The notes beneath the pieces are model-generated. The model worked only from the letters and a program-made list of their open reading frames with translations. It was not told where the DNA came from and ran no database searches. Source: Streptomyces seoulensis (lineage in GTDB: Bacteria; Actinomycetota; Actinomycetes; Streptomycetales; Streptomycetaceae). Taken from it: a stretch of 64,000 nucleotides of DNA. Below are positions 17,650 through 24,848 of the stretch, in pieces (the stretch's first letter is position 1; each line of letters begins with the position of its first letter). Position numbers and translations under genes: made by a program. The stretch spans positions 3,906,001 to 3,970,000 of the forward strand of contig NZ_CP032229.1 of assembly GCF_004328625.1 (NCBI RefSeq), read 5' to 3'.

Positions 17650-17898
17650 CTACCAGCCGGACACGGGCGGGGTCGTCAGCGACGGCGGCTCCGCCCACGG
17701 CCTGGTCAGCGCGGCCCAGGTGAGGAAGGCGGCCGCCGCCGCGCACAGCACCAGCCACAGCAGCCGCCGCCCGGCCCGCCGCAGCCGCAGCAGCCTGGCC
17801 CCCCGGCGCACCGCCTCGCCGGGCAGCTCCGGCGGCACGCCCACCGGCACCGCCTCCATCAGCCGCCGTACCGCGGCCTCGCGCTCGGGCCGGATCAC
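17650..17898 (-). CDS. Small membrane protein next to the sigma-like gene
   Basis: 82 residues. A charged N-terminal half (EREAAVRRLMEAVPVGVPPELPGEAVRRGARLLRLRRAGRR) leads to one transmembrane helix (LLWLVLCAAAAAFLTWAAL) and a short external tail. It overlaps the upstream sigma-like gene by four bases (ATGA), so translation is coupled. Size, topology and position suggest a reduced anti-sigma or membrane partner; this is inference. Confidence 0.65.
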   Translation of the reverse strand: MIRPEREAAVRRLMEAVPVGVPPELPGEAVRRGARLLRLRRAGRRLLWLVLCAAAAAFLTWAALTRPWAEPPSLTTPPVSGW

Positions 17899-18380
17899 GG
17901 CTGGAGCCGCCGCAGGAGTGGGCCGCCCGCGCGCGGGACGGGCCGGGGCGGCGGATGCAGCACGAGGGCCGTCGCCCGGTCGCAGAGGGCGCGCACCCGG
18001 TCGGTGGGCAGGCCCAGCAGGGCCGCCGTCTGCTCGTCGGCCAGCCCCTCGTACAGGCGCAGCACCAGCACCAGCCGTTCACGCGGGCTCAGCGCGGCGA
18101 GCGGGCCCTGCGGGCGGGAGCGGTGCCAGACCTCGTGCGCGTAGTGGGTCGCCAGGTGGCCTCGGGCGCGGTCGTAGGGGTCCTCACCGCGCGGGTGGTC
18201 CCAGTGGGCGTAGGTGTGGGCGAGCGCCCGGGTCAGCAGGCGCCGCGCGCGCGGGTTGGCGTCCGGCGCCTCCGCCGTGAGCAGCGTGGCGGTGTGCAGC
18301 AGCCGGCCCGCCGCGCCCGCGACGAACCCTCCGAACTCCTGTGCCCTGCGAGCGTCCCGCACGCCCCGCCGATCGCGCAC
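17895..18380 (-). CDS. Sigma-70 family (SigE-like) regulatory protein
   Basis: 161 residues from the GTG at 18380. The C-terminus has a sigma region 4 helix-turn-helix (LSPRERLVLVLRLYEGLADEQTAALLGLPTDRVRALCDRATALV). The N-terminal region 2 is divergent (FVAGAAGRLLHTATLLTAEAPDANPRARRLLTRALAHTYAHWDHPRGEDPYDRAR), as in the Streptomyces SigE family. GGAGG stands four bases before this GTG; an ATG at 18431 adds 17 low-complexity residues and lacks such a site. Coupled to the small membrane protein. Whether it is an active sigma factor is open. Confidence 0.68.
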   Translation of the reverse strand: MRDRRGVRDARRAQEFGGFVAGAAGRLLHTATLLTAEAPDANPRARRLLTRALAHTYAHWDHPRGEDPYDRARGHLATHYAHEVWHRSRPQGPLAALSPRERLVLVLRLYEGLADEQTAALLGLPTDRVRALCDRATALVLHPPPRPVPRAGGPLLRRLQP

Positions 18381-18477
18381 CCCGCCTCCCCCGGAAGCCG
18401 TGGGACCCGGACACGCCGGACCCGGTCTCATATGAGGCCCGGAGTGCCCCGGGGGTCAAGAGTCCGGACCCACCCCC

Positions 18478-18990
18478 CTAGGAGCCCGCGGGCGGCTGCG
18501 GCTGGACCGTCATGCGCGCGGACAGCGCGGTGTTGAACCGGCTGAGCAGATCGCAGAAGCTTTCGCGCTCGGCCGGGGTCCACTCCTCGGTCAGCTCGGC
18601 CATCAACTGGCGCCGCGAGGACCGCACTTCCGCCAGCCGGGTGGCTCCGCGCGGGGACAGCTGGAGCACCACCGCGCGCCCGTCCTCGGGGTGCGAGGTG
18701 CGCTTGACCAGGCCCGAGTCCACCAGTGGGGCCACCTGCCGGGTGACCGTGGAGGAGTCGATGCCCATGCTCGCGGCGAGCGCCTTGACGCCCATCGGGC
18801 CCTCGTTGTCGAGGCGGTTGAGCAGCAGGTAGGCGGCGCGGTCCATGGAGTTGCGCACCTGCCCGACCCCGCCGAGCCGCGTCTGTTCGGCACGGCGCGC
18901 GAACACGGCCACCTCGTGCTGGAGGGTGTCGAGCAGACCGCTGTCACCGACGGTTGTCATGTCCATCGACATATCAGGTGTTGTGGGCAT
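18478..18990 (-). CDS. MarR family transcriptional regulator
   Basis: 170 residues. Winged helix-turn-helix with RAAYLLLNRLDNEGPMGVKALAASMGIDSSTVTRQVAPLVDSGLVKR and the wing HPEDGRAVVLQLSPRG. Divergent from the threonine dehydratase gene with about 150 bp between. Several in-frame ATG codons lie near the start and no clear ribosome binding site separates them. Ligand unknown. Confidence 0.85.
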   Translation of the reverse strand: MPTTPDMSMDMTTVGDSGLLDTLQHEVAVFARRAEQTRLGGVGQVRNSMDRAAYLLLNRLDNEGPMGVKALAASMGIDSSTVTRQVAPLVDSGLVKRTSHPEDGRAVVLQLSPRGATRLAEVRSSRRQLMAELTEEWTPAERESFCDLLSRFNTALSARMTVQPQPPAGS

Positions 18991-19137
18991 GGCCGGAGGC
19001 TCGCTTCATGAAGGGGCTGCTGGGTTGGGGGACAGGGTACGCGGCCCGGCGGCGGCCCGTACGGGCGCTGGGGAAACCGTTGCCCACCTGTTCGGGCACG
19101 GGCGCCGCGCACGCGCCCGAACTGCGAGACTTGAGGC

Positions 19138-20367
19138 ATGAACTACCGCACGGCCCACCCCTTGCGCTCCGTGACCCTCGACGACGTGCGCGGGGCGCAG
19201 AAGATGCTCTCGGGGGTGGCCCGTACGACCGCCCTGGAGAGCAGCAGACACCTCTCCCGCACGGTGGGCGCGCCGGTGCACCTGAAGTGCGAGAACCTTC
19301 AGCGGACGGGCTCGTTCAAACTCCGCGGCGCCTATGTGCGCATCGCCGGGCTGCTGCCGGAGGAGCGGGCCGCCGGAGTGGTCGCCGCGAGCGCCGGCAA
19401 CCACGCCCAGGGCGTCGCGCTCGCCTCCTCCCTGCTGGGCGTGCACTCCACCGTGTTCATGCCGCAGGGCGCCCCGCTGCCCAAGGTCAGCGCCACCCGC
19501 GAGTACGGCGCCGAGGTGCGGCTGCACGGCCAGGTCGTGGACGAGGCGCTCTCGGCGGCCGAGGAGTACGCGGCCAGGACGGGCGCGGTGTTCATCCACC
19601 CCTTCGACCACCCCGACATCATCGCGGGCCAGGGCACGGTCGGGCTGGAGATCCTGGAGCAGTGCCCGGAGGTCGGCACGATCCTCGTCGGCATGGGCGG
19701 CGGCGGCCTCGCGGCCGGGATCGCGGTGGCGGTGAAGTCGGTACGGCCCGACGTGCGGATCATCGGTGTGCAGGCCGAGGGCGCCGCCGCCTTCCCGCCC
19801 TCGCTGGCCGCCGGGCACCCGGTGACCGTGGGCAGCCCCGCGACCATGGCCGACGGGATCAAGGTCGGTACGCCCGGCGCGGTGCCGTTCGGCATCGTCC
19901 AGGAGCTGGTCGACGAGGTGCGCACGGTCAGCGAGGACCAGCTCTCGGCCGCGCTGCTGCTGTGCCTGGAGCGGGCCAAGCTGGTGGTGGAACCGGCGGC
20001 CGCCAGCCCGGTCGCCGCGCTGCTGGCCGACCCGGGCGGCTTCGCCGGGCCGGTGGTGTCGGTGCTGTCCGGCGGCAATGTCGACCCGGTGCTGATGCAG
20101 CGGGTGCTGCGGCACGGCATGGCCGCGCAGGGGCGCTACCTCGCGGTCCGGCTGCGGCTCACCGACCGCCCCGGCGCGCTGGCCACCCTGCTCGGCGTGC
20201 TCTCGGCGGCCGATGCCAACGTGCTCGACGTCAGCCACATCCGCACCGACCCGCGCCTCGGCCTCAGCGAGGCGGAGGTGGAACTCCACCTGGAGACCCA
20301 GGGCCCCACCCACCGCACCGAAGTCACCGACGCGCTGCGGGAGTCGGGGTACGTGATCATCGACTGA
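19138..20367 (+). CDS. ilvA: Threonine ammonia-lyase (dehydratase)
   Basis: 409 residues. Fold-type II PLP enzyme that turns threonine into 2-oxobutanoate for isoleucine synthesis or catabolism. The PLP lysine lies in LQRTGSFKLRGAY, the phosphate loop is GGGGLAAG, and AGNHAQGVA is conserved. One C-terminal ACT domain (LRLTDRPGALATLLGVLSAADANVLDVSHIRTD) indicates amino-acid feedback, as in TdcB/IlvA relatives with a single ACT unit. GAGACT at 19126-19131, six bases before the ATG, may be a -10 of a leaderless message. Confidence 0.9.
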   Translation: MNYRTAHPLRSVTLDDVRGAQKMLSGVARTTALESSRHLSRTVGAPVHLKCENLQRTGSFKLRGAYVRIAGLLPEERAAGVVAASAGNHAQGVALASSLLGVHSTVFMPQGAPLPKVSATREYGAEVRLHGQVVDEALSAAEEYAARTGAVFIHPFDHPDIIAGQGTVGLEILEQCPEVGTILVGMGGGGLAAGIAVAVKSVRPDVRIIGVQAEGAAAFPPSLAAGHPVTVGSPATMADGIKVGTPGAVPFGIVQELVDEVRTVSEDQLSAALLLCLERAKLVVEPAAASPVAALLADPGGFAGPVVSVLSGGNVDPVLMQRVLRHGMAAQGRYLAVRLRLTDRPGALATLLGVLSAADANVLDVSHIRTDPRLGLSEAEVELHLETQGPTHRTEVTDALRESGYVIID

Positions 20368-20421
20368 GCGGTGCCGGGCGGGGTGCCGTTCACTCGTTCG
20401 GGGAAGGAATCCGTAAACCCG

Positions 20422-20450
20422 TTGAGAGACGCGATACATCGCGTTACGGT
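20422..20450 (+). promoter_or_regulatory. ABC exporter promoter with operator between -35 and -10
   Basis: TTGAGA (20422-20427) and TACGGT (20445-20450) are spaced by 17 bp. The perfect palindrome ACGCGAT-AC-ATCGCGT (20429-20444) fills the spacer exactly. This is the classic position of a TetR- or PadR-type repressor site. No cognate repressor gene is adjacent except the MarR gene at 18478. Confidence 0.7.
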
Positions 20451-20495
20451 GTGCCGGTCAGCTGCCGCCTGCACGACCGACGACGGGGAGAGAAC

Positions 20496-21515
20496 ATGCC
20501 GGGCGCCATCCATGCCGAGGGTCTGGTGAAGACCTTCGGGGACGTAAGGGCACTGGACGGCGTCGACCTCGACGTGCCCGAGGGGACGGTCCTGGGGCTG
20601 CTCGGGCCGAACGGCGCGGGCAAGACGACGACCGTCCGTTGTCTGACCACGCTGCTGCGCCCCGACAGCGGCCGTGCGGTCGTCGCGGGTGTGGACGTGC
20701 TCAAGCATCCCGACACCGTCCGCCGCTCCATCGGCCTGTCCGGCCAGTTCGCGGCGGTCGACGAGTATCTGACCGGCCGGGAGAACCTCCAGATGGTCGG
20801 CCGGCTCTACCAGATGCGCGGCAAGGCGGCGAAGGAGCGCGCGGCCGAGCTGCTGGAGCAGTTCCACCTCGCCGACGCCGCCGACCGCCCCGCCAAGACG
20901 TACTCCGGCGGCATGCGCCGCAGGCTCGACCTCGCCGCCGCCCTCGTGGTCTCGCCGCCCGTGATGTTCATGGACGAACCCACGACCGGCCTCGACCCGC
21001 GCAACCGCCAGCAGCTCTGGGAGGTCATCCAGCAGCTCGTCTCCGGCGGCACCACCCTGCTGCTGACCACGCAGTACCTGGAGGAGGCCGACCACCTCGC
21101 GCACGACATCGCCGTGGTCGACCACGGCCGGGTCATCGCCCAGGGCACCTCCGACCAGCTCAAGGCCCGCACCGGCGGGGAGCGCGTCGAGGTCGTGGTG
21201 CACGAGCGGGACCGGATCGCGTCCACCGCCGAGGTGCTGCGGGCCCTCGGCAAGGGCGAGACCACCATCGACCAGCACACCCGCAAGCTCACCGTCCCCG
21301 TCACCGGCGGCGCCAAGCTGCTGGCGGAGGTCATCCGGGAGCTGGACGGCCGGGGCATCGAGATAGACGACATCGCGCTGCGCCGCCCCACCCTCGACGA
21401 CGTGTTCCTCTCCCTGACCGGACACACCGCCGAGGCCCGGCCGGGCACCGCCGAGGACACCGGGAACACCACCGACACCACCGACACCACCGACACCGAG
21501 GGGGCCGTGAAGTGA
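20496..21515 (+). CDS. DrrA-type ABC transporter ATP-binding protein
   Basis: 339 residues, cytosolic motor of a drug-type exporter. Walker A GPNGAGKTTTVRCL, Q-loop GLSGQFAAVDEYLTGREN, signature YSGGMRRRLDLAAAL, Walker B VMFMDEPTTGLDPRNR, H-loop LLTTQYLEEAD. The DrrA-type C-terminal extension (about 225-310; ERVEVVVHERDR..., RRPTLDDVFLSLTGHTAEA) is present. A low-complexity tail (three Thr-Thr-Asp repeats) ends in GAVK and overlaps the permease start. GGGGAG precedes the ATG. Confidence 0.92.
   Translation: MPGAIHAEGLVKTFGDVRALDGVDLDVPEGTVLGLLGPNGAGKTTTVRCLTTLLRPDSGRAVVAGVDVLKHPDTVRRSIGLSGQFAAVDEYLTGRENLQMVGRLYQMRGKAAKERAAELLEQFHLADAADRPAKTYSGGMRRRLDLAAALVVSPPVMFMDEPTTGLDPRNRQQLWEVIQQLVSGGTTLLLTTQYLEEADHLAHDIAVVDHGRVIAQGTSDQLKARTGGERVEVVVHERDRIASTAEVLRALGKGETTIDQHTRKLTVPVTGGAKLLAEVIRELDGRGIEIDDIALRRPTLDDVFLSLTGHTAEARPGTAEDTGNTTDTTDTTDTEGAVK
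21468..21497 (+). repeat. Three perfect 9-bp tandem repeats in the ATPase gene
   Basis: ACCACCGAC is repeated three times without change, plus a partial fourth ACC, and encodes Thr-Thr-Asp repeats at the C-terminus. Unit length divisible by three keeps the frame, so copy number can vary without breaking the gene. Confidence 0.8.
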
Positions 21516-22369
21516 GTGCCGTCAGCGAGAGCGCGCGCACCGTGGCGCCCGCCAACCCCTTCAGCAGAGCCGTCCGCGACTCACTGATCGTGGCGCAGCG
21601 GAACCTCATCCGCATGGTCCGGATTCCCGAGGTGGTCATCTTCGGGCTGATCCAGCCGATCATGTTCGTGGTGCTGTTCACCTATGTCTTCGGCGGCTCC
21701 ATGAAGATCGGCGGCAGCACCAGCGCCACCGCCTACACCAACTTCCTGATGGCCGGGATCTTCGCCCAGACCGTCACCTTCGCCACCGCGGGCGCCGGCG
21801 CGGGCATCGCCGACGACATGCACAAGGGCCTGGTGGACCGCTTCCGCTCGCTGCCCATGGCGCGTGGCGCGGTGCTGACCGGGCGCACCCTGGCCGATCT
21901 GGTGCAGACCGCGCTCACCCTGCTCGTGCTGGCCGGGGTCGCCCTGCTGGTCGGCTGGCGGGTGGGGTCCAACGGCGACACCAACGCCCTGAAGGTGCTC
22001 GCCGCCTTCGGCCTGCTGCTCCTGCTCGGGTACGCGTTCACCTGGATCGGCGCCCTCATCGGGCTCTCCGTCCGCACCCCGGAGGCGGCCACCTCCGGCG
22101 GCCTGGTCTGGCTGTTCCCGGTGACCTTCCTGTCCAACGCGTTCGTGGACACCGGCAACATGACCCCGTGGCTGCGGCACATCGCGGACTGGAACCCGTT
22201 CAGCGCCACCGTCGAGGCGGCCCGGGTGCTGTTCGCCAACCCCGGCGCCTCCACCTCCACCGCCTGGCCCATGCAGCACCCGGTCTGGGCGTCGCTGATC
22301 TACTCGATACTCATCGTGCTGGTCTTCCGCACCCTGGCGGTCCGCAAGTACCGCTCCGCCACCGCCTGA
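21512..22369 (+). CDS. DrrB-type ABC transporter permease
   Basis: 285 residues, ABC-2 type. Six predicted membrane helices (from VVIFGLIQPIMFVVLFTYVFG to SLIYSILIVLVFRTLAV). The conserved DrrB-like segments are GIADDMHKGLVDRFRSLPMARGAVLTGRTLADL and FPVTFLSNAFVDTGNMTPWLRHIADWNPFSATVEAAR. The GTG start overlaps the ATPase stop (GTGA), so the pair is translationally coupled. Substrate unknown. Confidence 0.9.
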   Translation: MSAVSESARTVAPANPFSRAVRDSLIVAQRNLIRMVRIPEVVIFGLIQPIMFVVLFTYVFGGSMKIGGSTSATAYTNFLMAGIFAQTVTFATAGAGAGIADDMHKGLVDRFRSLPMARGAVLTGRTLADLVQTALTLLVLAGVALLVGWRVGSNGDTNALKVLAAFGLLLLLGYAFTWIGALIGLSVRTPEAATSGGLVWLFPVTFLSNAFVDTGNMTPWLRHIADWNPFSATVEAARVLFANPGASTSTAWPMQHPVWASLIYSILIVLVFRTLAVRKYRSATA

Positions 22370-22377
22370 CACGACAA

Positions 22378-22408
22378 GGCCCCCGGTGCCGCGAGGGCGC
22401 CGGGGGCC
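22378..22408. terminator. Bidirectional hairpin terminator
   Basis: GGCCCCCGGTGCC pairs with GGCGCCGGGGGCC (one G-U pair) around GCGAG, between the convergent exporter and greA genes. Confidence 0.75.
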
Positions 22409-22430
22409 GGTCGGGAAAAAGGGGTCTGGG

Positions 22431-22931
22431 TCAGCCCGAGTACGGCTCGGCCTTCAGGATCTTCACCGTGGCCTTCTTGCCGTTCGGCAGCTCGTACTGC
22501 GCGTTCTCGCCGACCTTGTGGCCGATCACGCCCGAGCCGAGCGGGGACTGCGGCGAGTACGTCTCGACATCGGAGCTGGCGTACTCACGGGAGGCGAGCA
22601 GGAAGGTCATCGTGTCGTCCTCGTCGCCGTCGAAGGCGATCGTGACGACCATGCCCGGGGCGACGGTCCCGTCGTCGGAGGCAGGGGCCTCGCCCACCTG
22701 GGCGTTCTCCAGGAGCTGGGTGAGCTGGCGCACGCGCAGCTCCTGCTTGCCCTGCTCCTCCTTGGCCGCGTGGTACCCGCCGTTCTCGCGCAGGTCGCCC
22801 TCCTCGCGCGCAGCCGCGATCTTGGCCGCGATCTCCGTGCGCGCAGGACCAGTAAGGTACTCAAGCTCGTCCTTGAGCTTGTTGTACGCCTCCTGGGTCA
22901 GCCAGGTGACGTTCTCGCTGGTCTGGGTCAC
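22431..22931 (-). CDS. greA: Transcription elongation factor GreA
   Basis: 166 residues. Rescues backtracked RNA polymerase by stimulating RNA cleavage. The N-terminal coiled coil (WLTQEAYNKLKDELEYLTGPARTEIAAKIAAAREEGDLRENGGYHAAKEEQ) carries the acidic tip residues. The C-terminal FKBP-like part ends with SPLGSGVIGHKVGENAQYELPNGKKATVKI. GTG start with GAGGAG upstream; a longer frame up to 22985 adds residues not found in the family. Confidence 0.93.
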   Translation of the reverse strand: MTQTSENVTWLTQEAYNKLKDELEYLTGPARTEIAAKIAAAREEGDLRENGGYHAAKEEQGKQELRVRQLTQLLENAQVGEAPASDDGTVAPGMVVTIAFDGDEDDTMTFLLASREYASSDVETYSPQSPLGSGVIGHKVGENAQYELPNGKKATVKILKAEPYSG

Positions 22932-23102
22932 AGGGTGCTCCTCGTCGGTACTGGGGATACAAAGCATCGCCCTACCCAGAAGCATGTTCTCTCTTGGATG
23001 GGCGAAACCACGAGCCTAACAATTCAGGGGCGAAAGGGGGAGGACATAAGCCATCAGAATCGCATCCGCGCAGGTCACACCGTACGCATTCCGGGCAATG
23101 CC

Positions 23103-23501
23103 TCAGCCCGCGTGGCAGCCCAGCAGTTCGGCGGTGCCGCCCTTGGCGGTCGTACGGAGCGTGACGACCTTGTCGACCCGGGTGTCCGGCCCGGAGAAGC
23201 GGAAGTCGGCCCGGCCGACCTCGGTCCCGTCGGCCGACTGGGAGCGCAGCGTGCAGTAGCCGTCGACACCGGCGTCCCGGTGGACCTCCAGGTGCACCCG
23301 GACCGCGTGGTCACTGGCCTGGAAGGTGATGACCTGGGCGCTGATCTCGTTCTTGGCCACGTAGTGGTAGGCGAAGTAGCCGACCAGTGCGAGCAGGGCC
23401 GCGCCCAGTACCGCGCCGAGGATCTTGAGCCGGTGGTCGGCACGCTCGTCCGAGGAGCGGCCGTAGCGGCCCTCGGGCAGCCGCGTGCTCGCCGTAGCCA
23501 T
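23103..23501 (-). CDS. DUF4307 membrane protein
   Basis: 132 residues. A charged cytoplasmic N-terminus (EGRYGRSSDERADHRLK), one transmembrane helix (ILGAVLGAALLALVGYFAYHYV) and an extracytoplasmic beta-rich domain with two cysteines. DUF4307 is, as I recall, conserved next to mca in actinomycetes; function unknown. GAGAGGAC precedes the ATG. Divergent from mca. Confidence 0.82.
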   Translation of the reverse strand: MATASTRLPEGRYGRSSDERADHRLKILGAVLGAALLALVGYFAYHYVAKNEISAQVITFQASDHAVRVHLEVHRDAGVDGYCTLRSQSADGTEVGRADFRFSGPDTRVDKVVTLRTTAKGGTAELLGCHAG

Positions 23502-23658
23502 GATCGTCCTCTCCGCGGAATTATTCGCCCCCCGATTCGGTCACTATAGAAGCCTGCCGCCCGCCCTCCGATCGCCGCCCCAGGGACGACGTCCGCCAGG
23601 CACGGCACCCGTTGACTGCCCCACCGACCGCGGGGCGCCGACCAACAAGGAACGAGTC

Positions 23659-24540
23659 TTGACTGACCAGCTGCGACTGATGGCCGTCCACGCGCACCCC
23701 GACGACGAGTCGAGCAAGGGCGCGGCCACCATGGCGAAGTACGTGTCCGACGGGGTGGACGTGCTGGTGGTGACCTGCACCGGTGGAGAGCGCGGGTCCA
23801 TCCTCAACCCCAAGCTCCAGGGCGACGCGTACATCGAGGAGCACATCCACGAGGTGCGCAAGAAGGAGATGGACGAGGCCCGCGAGATCCTCGGGGTCAA
23901 GCAGGAGTGGCTCGGCTTCGTCGACTCCGGCCTGCCCGAGGGCGACCCGCTGCCGCCGCTGCCCGAGGGCTGCTTCGCGCTGGAGGACGTCGAGAAGGCG
24001 GCCGGCGAGCTGGTCCGCAAGATCCGCGCGTTCCGCCCGCAGGTGATCACCACCTACGACGAGAACGGCGGCTACCCGCACCCCGACCACATCATGACCC
24101 ATAAGATCTCGATGGTGGCGTTCGAGGGCGCGGCGGACACCGAGAAGTACCCGGAGGCCGAGTTCGGCCCCGCCTACCAGCCGCAGAAGCTGTACTACAA
24201 CCAGGGCTTCAACCGCCCCCGCACCGAAGCCCTGCACCAGGCGATGCTCGACAGCGGGCTGGAGTCGCCGTACGCGGACTGGCTCAAGCGCTGGAAGGAG
24301 TTCGAGCGGGTCGAGCGCACGCTCACCACGCACGTTCCCTGCGCGGACTTCTTCGAGATCCGGGACAAGGCGCTGATCGCGCACGCCACCCAGATCGACC
24401 CCGACGGCGGCTGGTTCAAGGTCCCGATGGAGCTCCAGAAGAAGGTCTGGCCCACCGAGGAGTACGAGCTGGCGAAGTCCCTCGTGGACACCTCCCTCCC
24501 CGAGGACGACCTCTTCGCGGGCATCCGGGACAATGCCTGA
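23659..24540 (+). CDS. mca: Mycothiol S-conjugate amidase
   Basis: 293 residues. Zinc enzyme that cleaves mycothiol conjugates into a mercapturic acid and GlcN-inositol, detoxifying electrophiles and antibiotics. LmbE fold: zinc ligands in HAHPDDES (H13, D16) and the later YPHPDHIMTHKISM. The TTG start at 23659 has AAGGA upstream and gives the length expected for this family; the upstream open frame lacks homology. Confirms a mycothiol-producing actinomycete. Confidence 0.92.
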   Translation: MTDQLRLMAVHAHPDDESSKGAATMAKYVSDGVDVLVVTCTGGERGSILNPKLQGDAYIEEHIHEVRKKEMDEAREILGVKQEWLGFVDSGLPEGDPLPPLPEGCFALEDVEKAAGELVRKIRAFRPQVITTYDENGGYPHPDHIMTHKISMVAFEGAADTEKYPEAEFGPAYQPQKLYYNQGFNRPRTEALHQAMLDSGLESPYADWLKRWKEFERVERTLTTHVPCADFFEIRDKALIAHATQIDPDGGWFKVPMELQKKVWPTEEYELAKSLVDTSLPEDDLFAGIRDNA

Positions 24541-24541
24541 C

Positions 24542-24772
24542 ATGAGCGCAAGCGTGAGCCTCGCAGTGACGCATCTCGTCCCCCTCGCCAAGGAGATCGA
24601 CGAGAACAAGGTCACCCCCGGTGTCCTCGGCTTCATCGTGTTCGCGGTGATGGCCCTGGCCGTCTGGGGGCTGATGAAGTCGATGAGCAAGCACATGGGC
24701 AAGGTCGACTTCAAGGAGGCGCCCGCCGAGGGCGAGACCTCCGCCACGAAGACGGAGTCCCGGCAGGGCTGA
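24542..24772 (+). CDS. Small membrane protein downstream of mca
   Basis: 76 residues from the ATG at 24542 (79 from an ATG at 24533 that overlaps mca). External N-terminus, one helix (VLGFIVFAVMALAVWGLMKSM), then a basic and acidic cytoplasmic tail. Directly follows mca, so probably co-transcribed. No function known. Confidence 0.72.
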   Translation: MSASVSLAVTHLVPLAKEIDENKVTPGVLGFIVFAVMALAVWGLMKSMSKHMGKVDFKEAPAEGETSATKTESRQG

Positions 24773-24848
24773 CCCCGCCGGGCGGAACCCACCGACGGGC
24801 GCGACCGGAACGACGGCCGCGCCCCGCCGGCGCCTCGCCCACCCCTTC

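Noticed and set aside
22431..23608. Longer frames and opposite-strand frames over greA and DUF4307
   Set aside because: Conserved domains lie on the minus strand with good ribosome binding sites.
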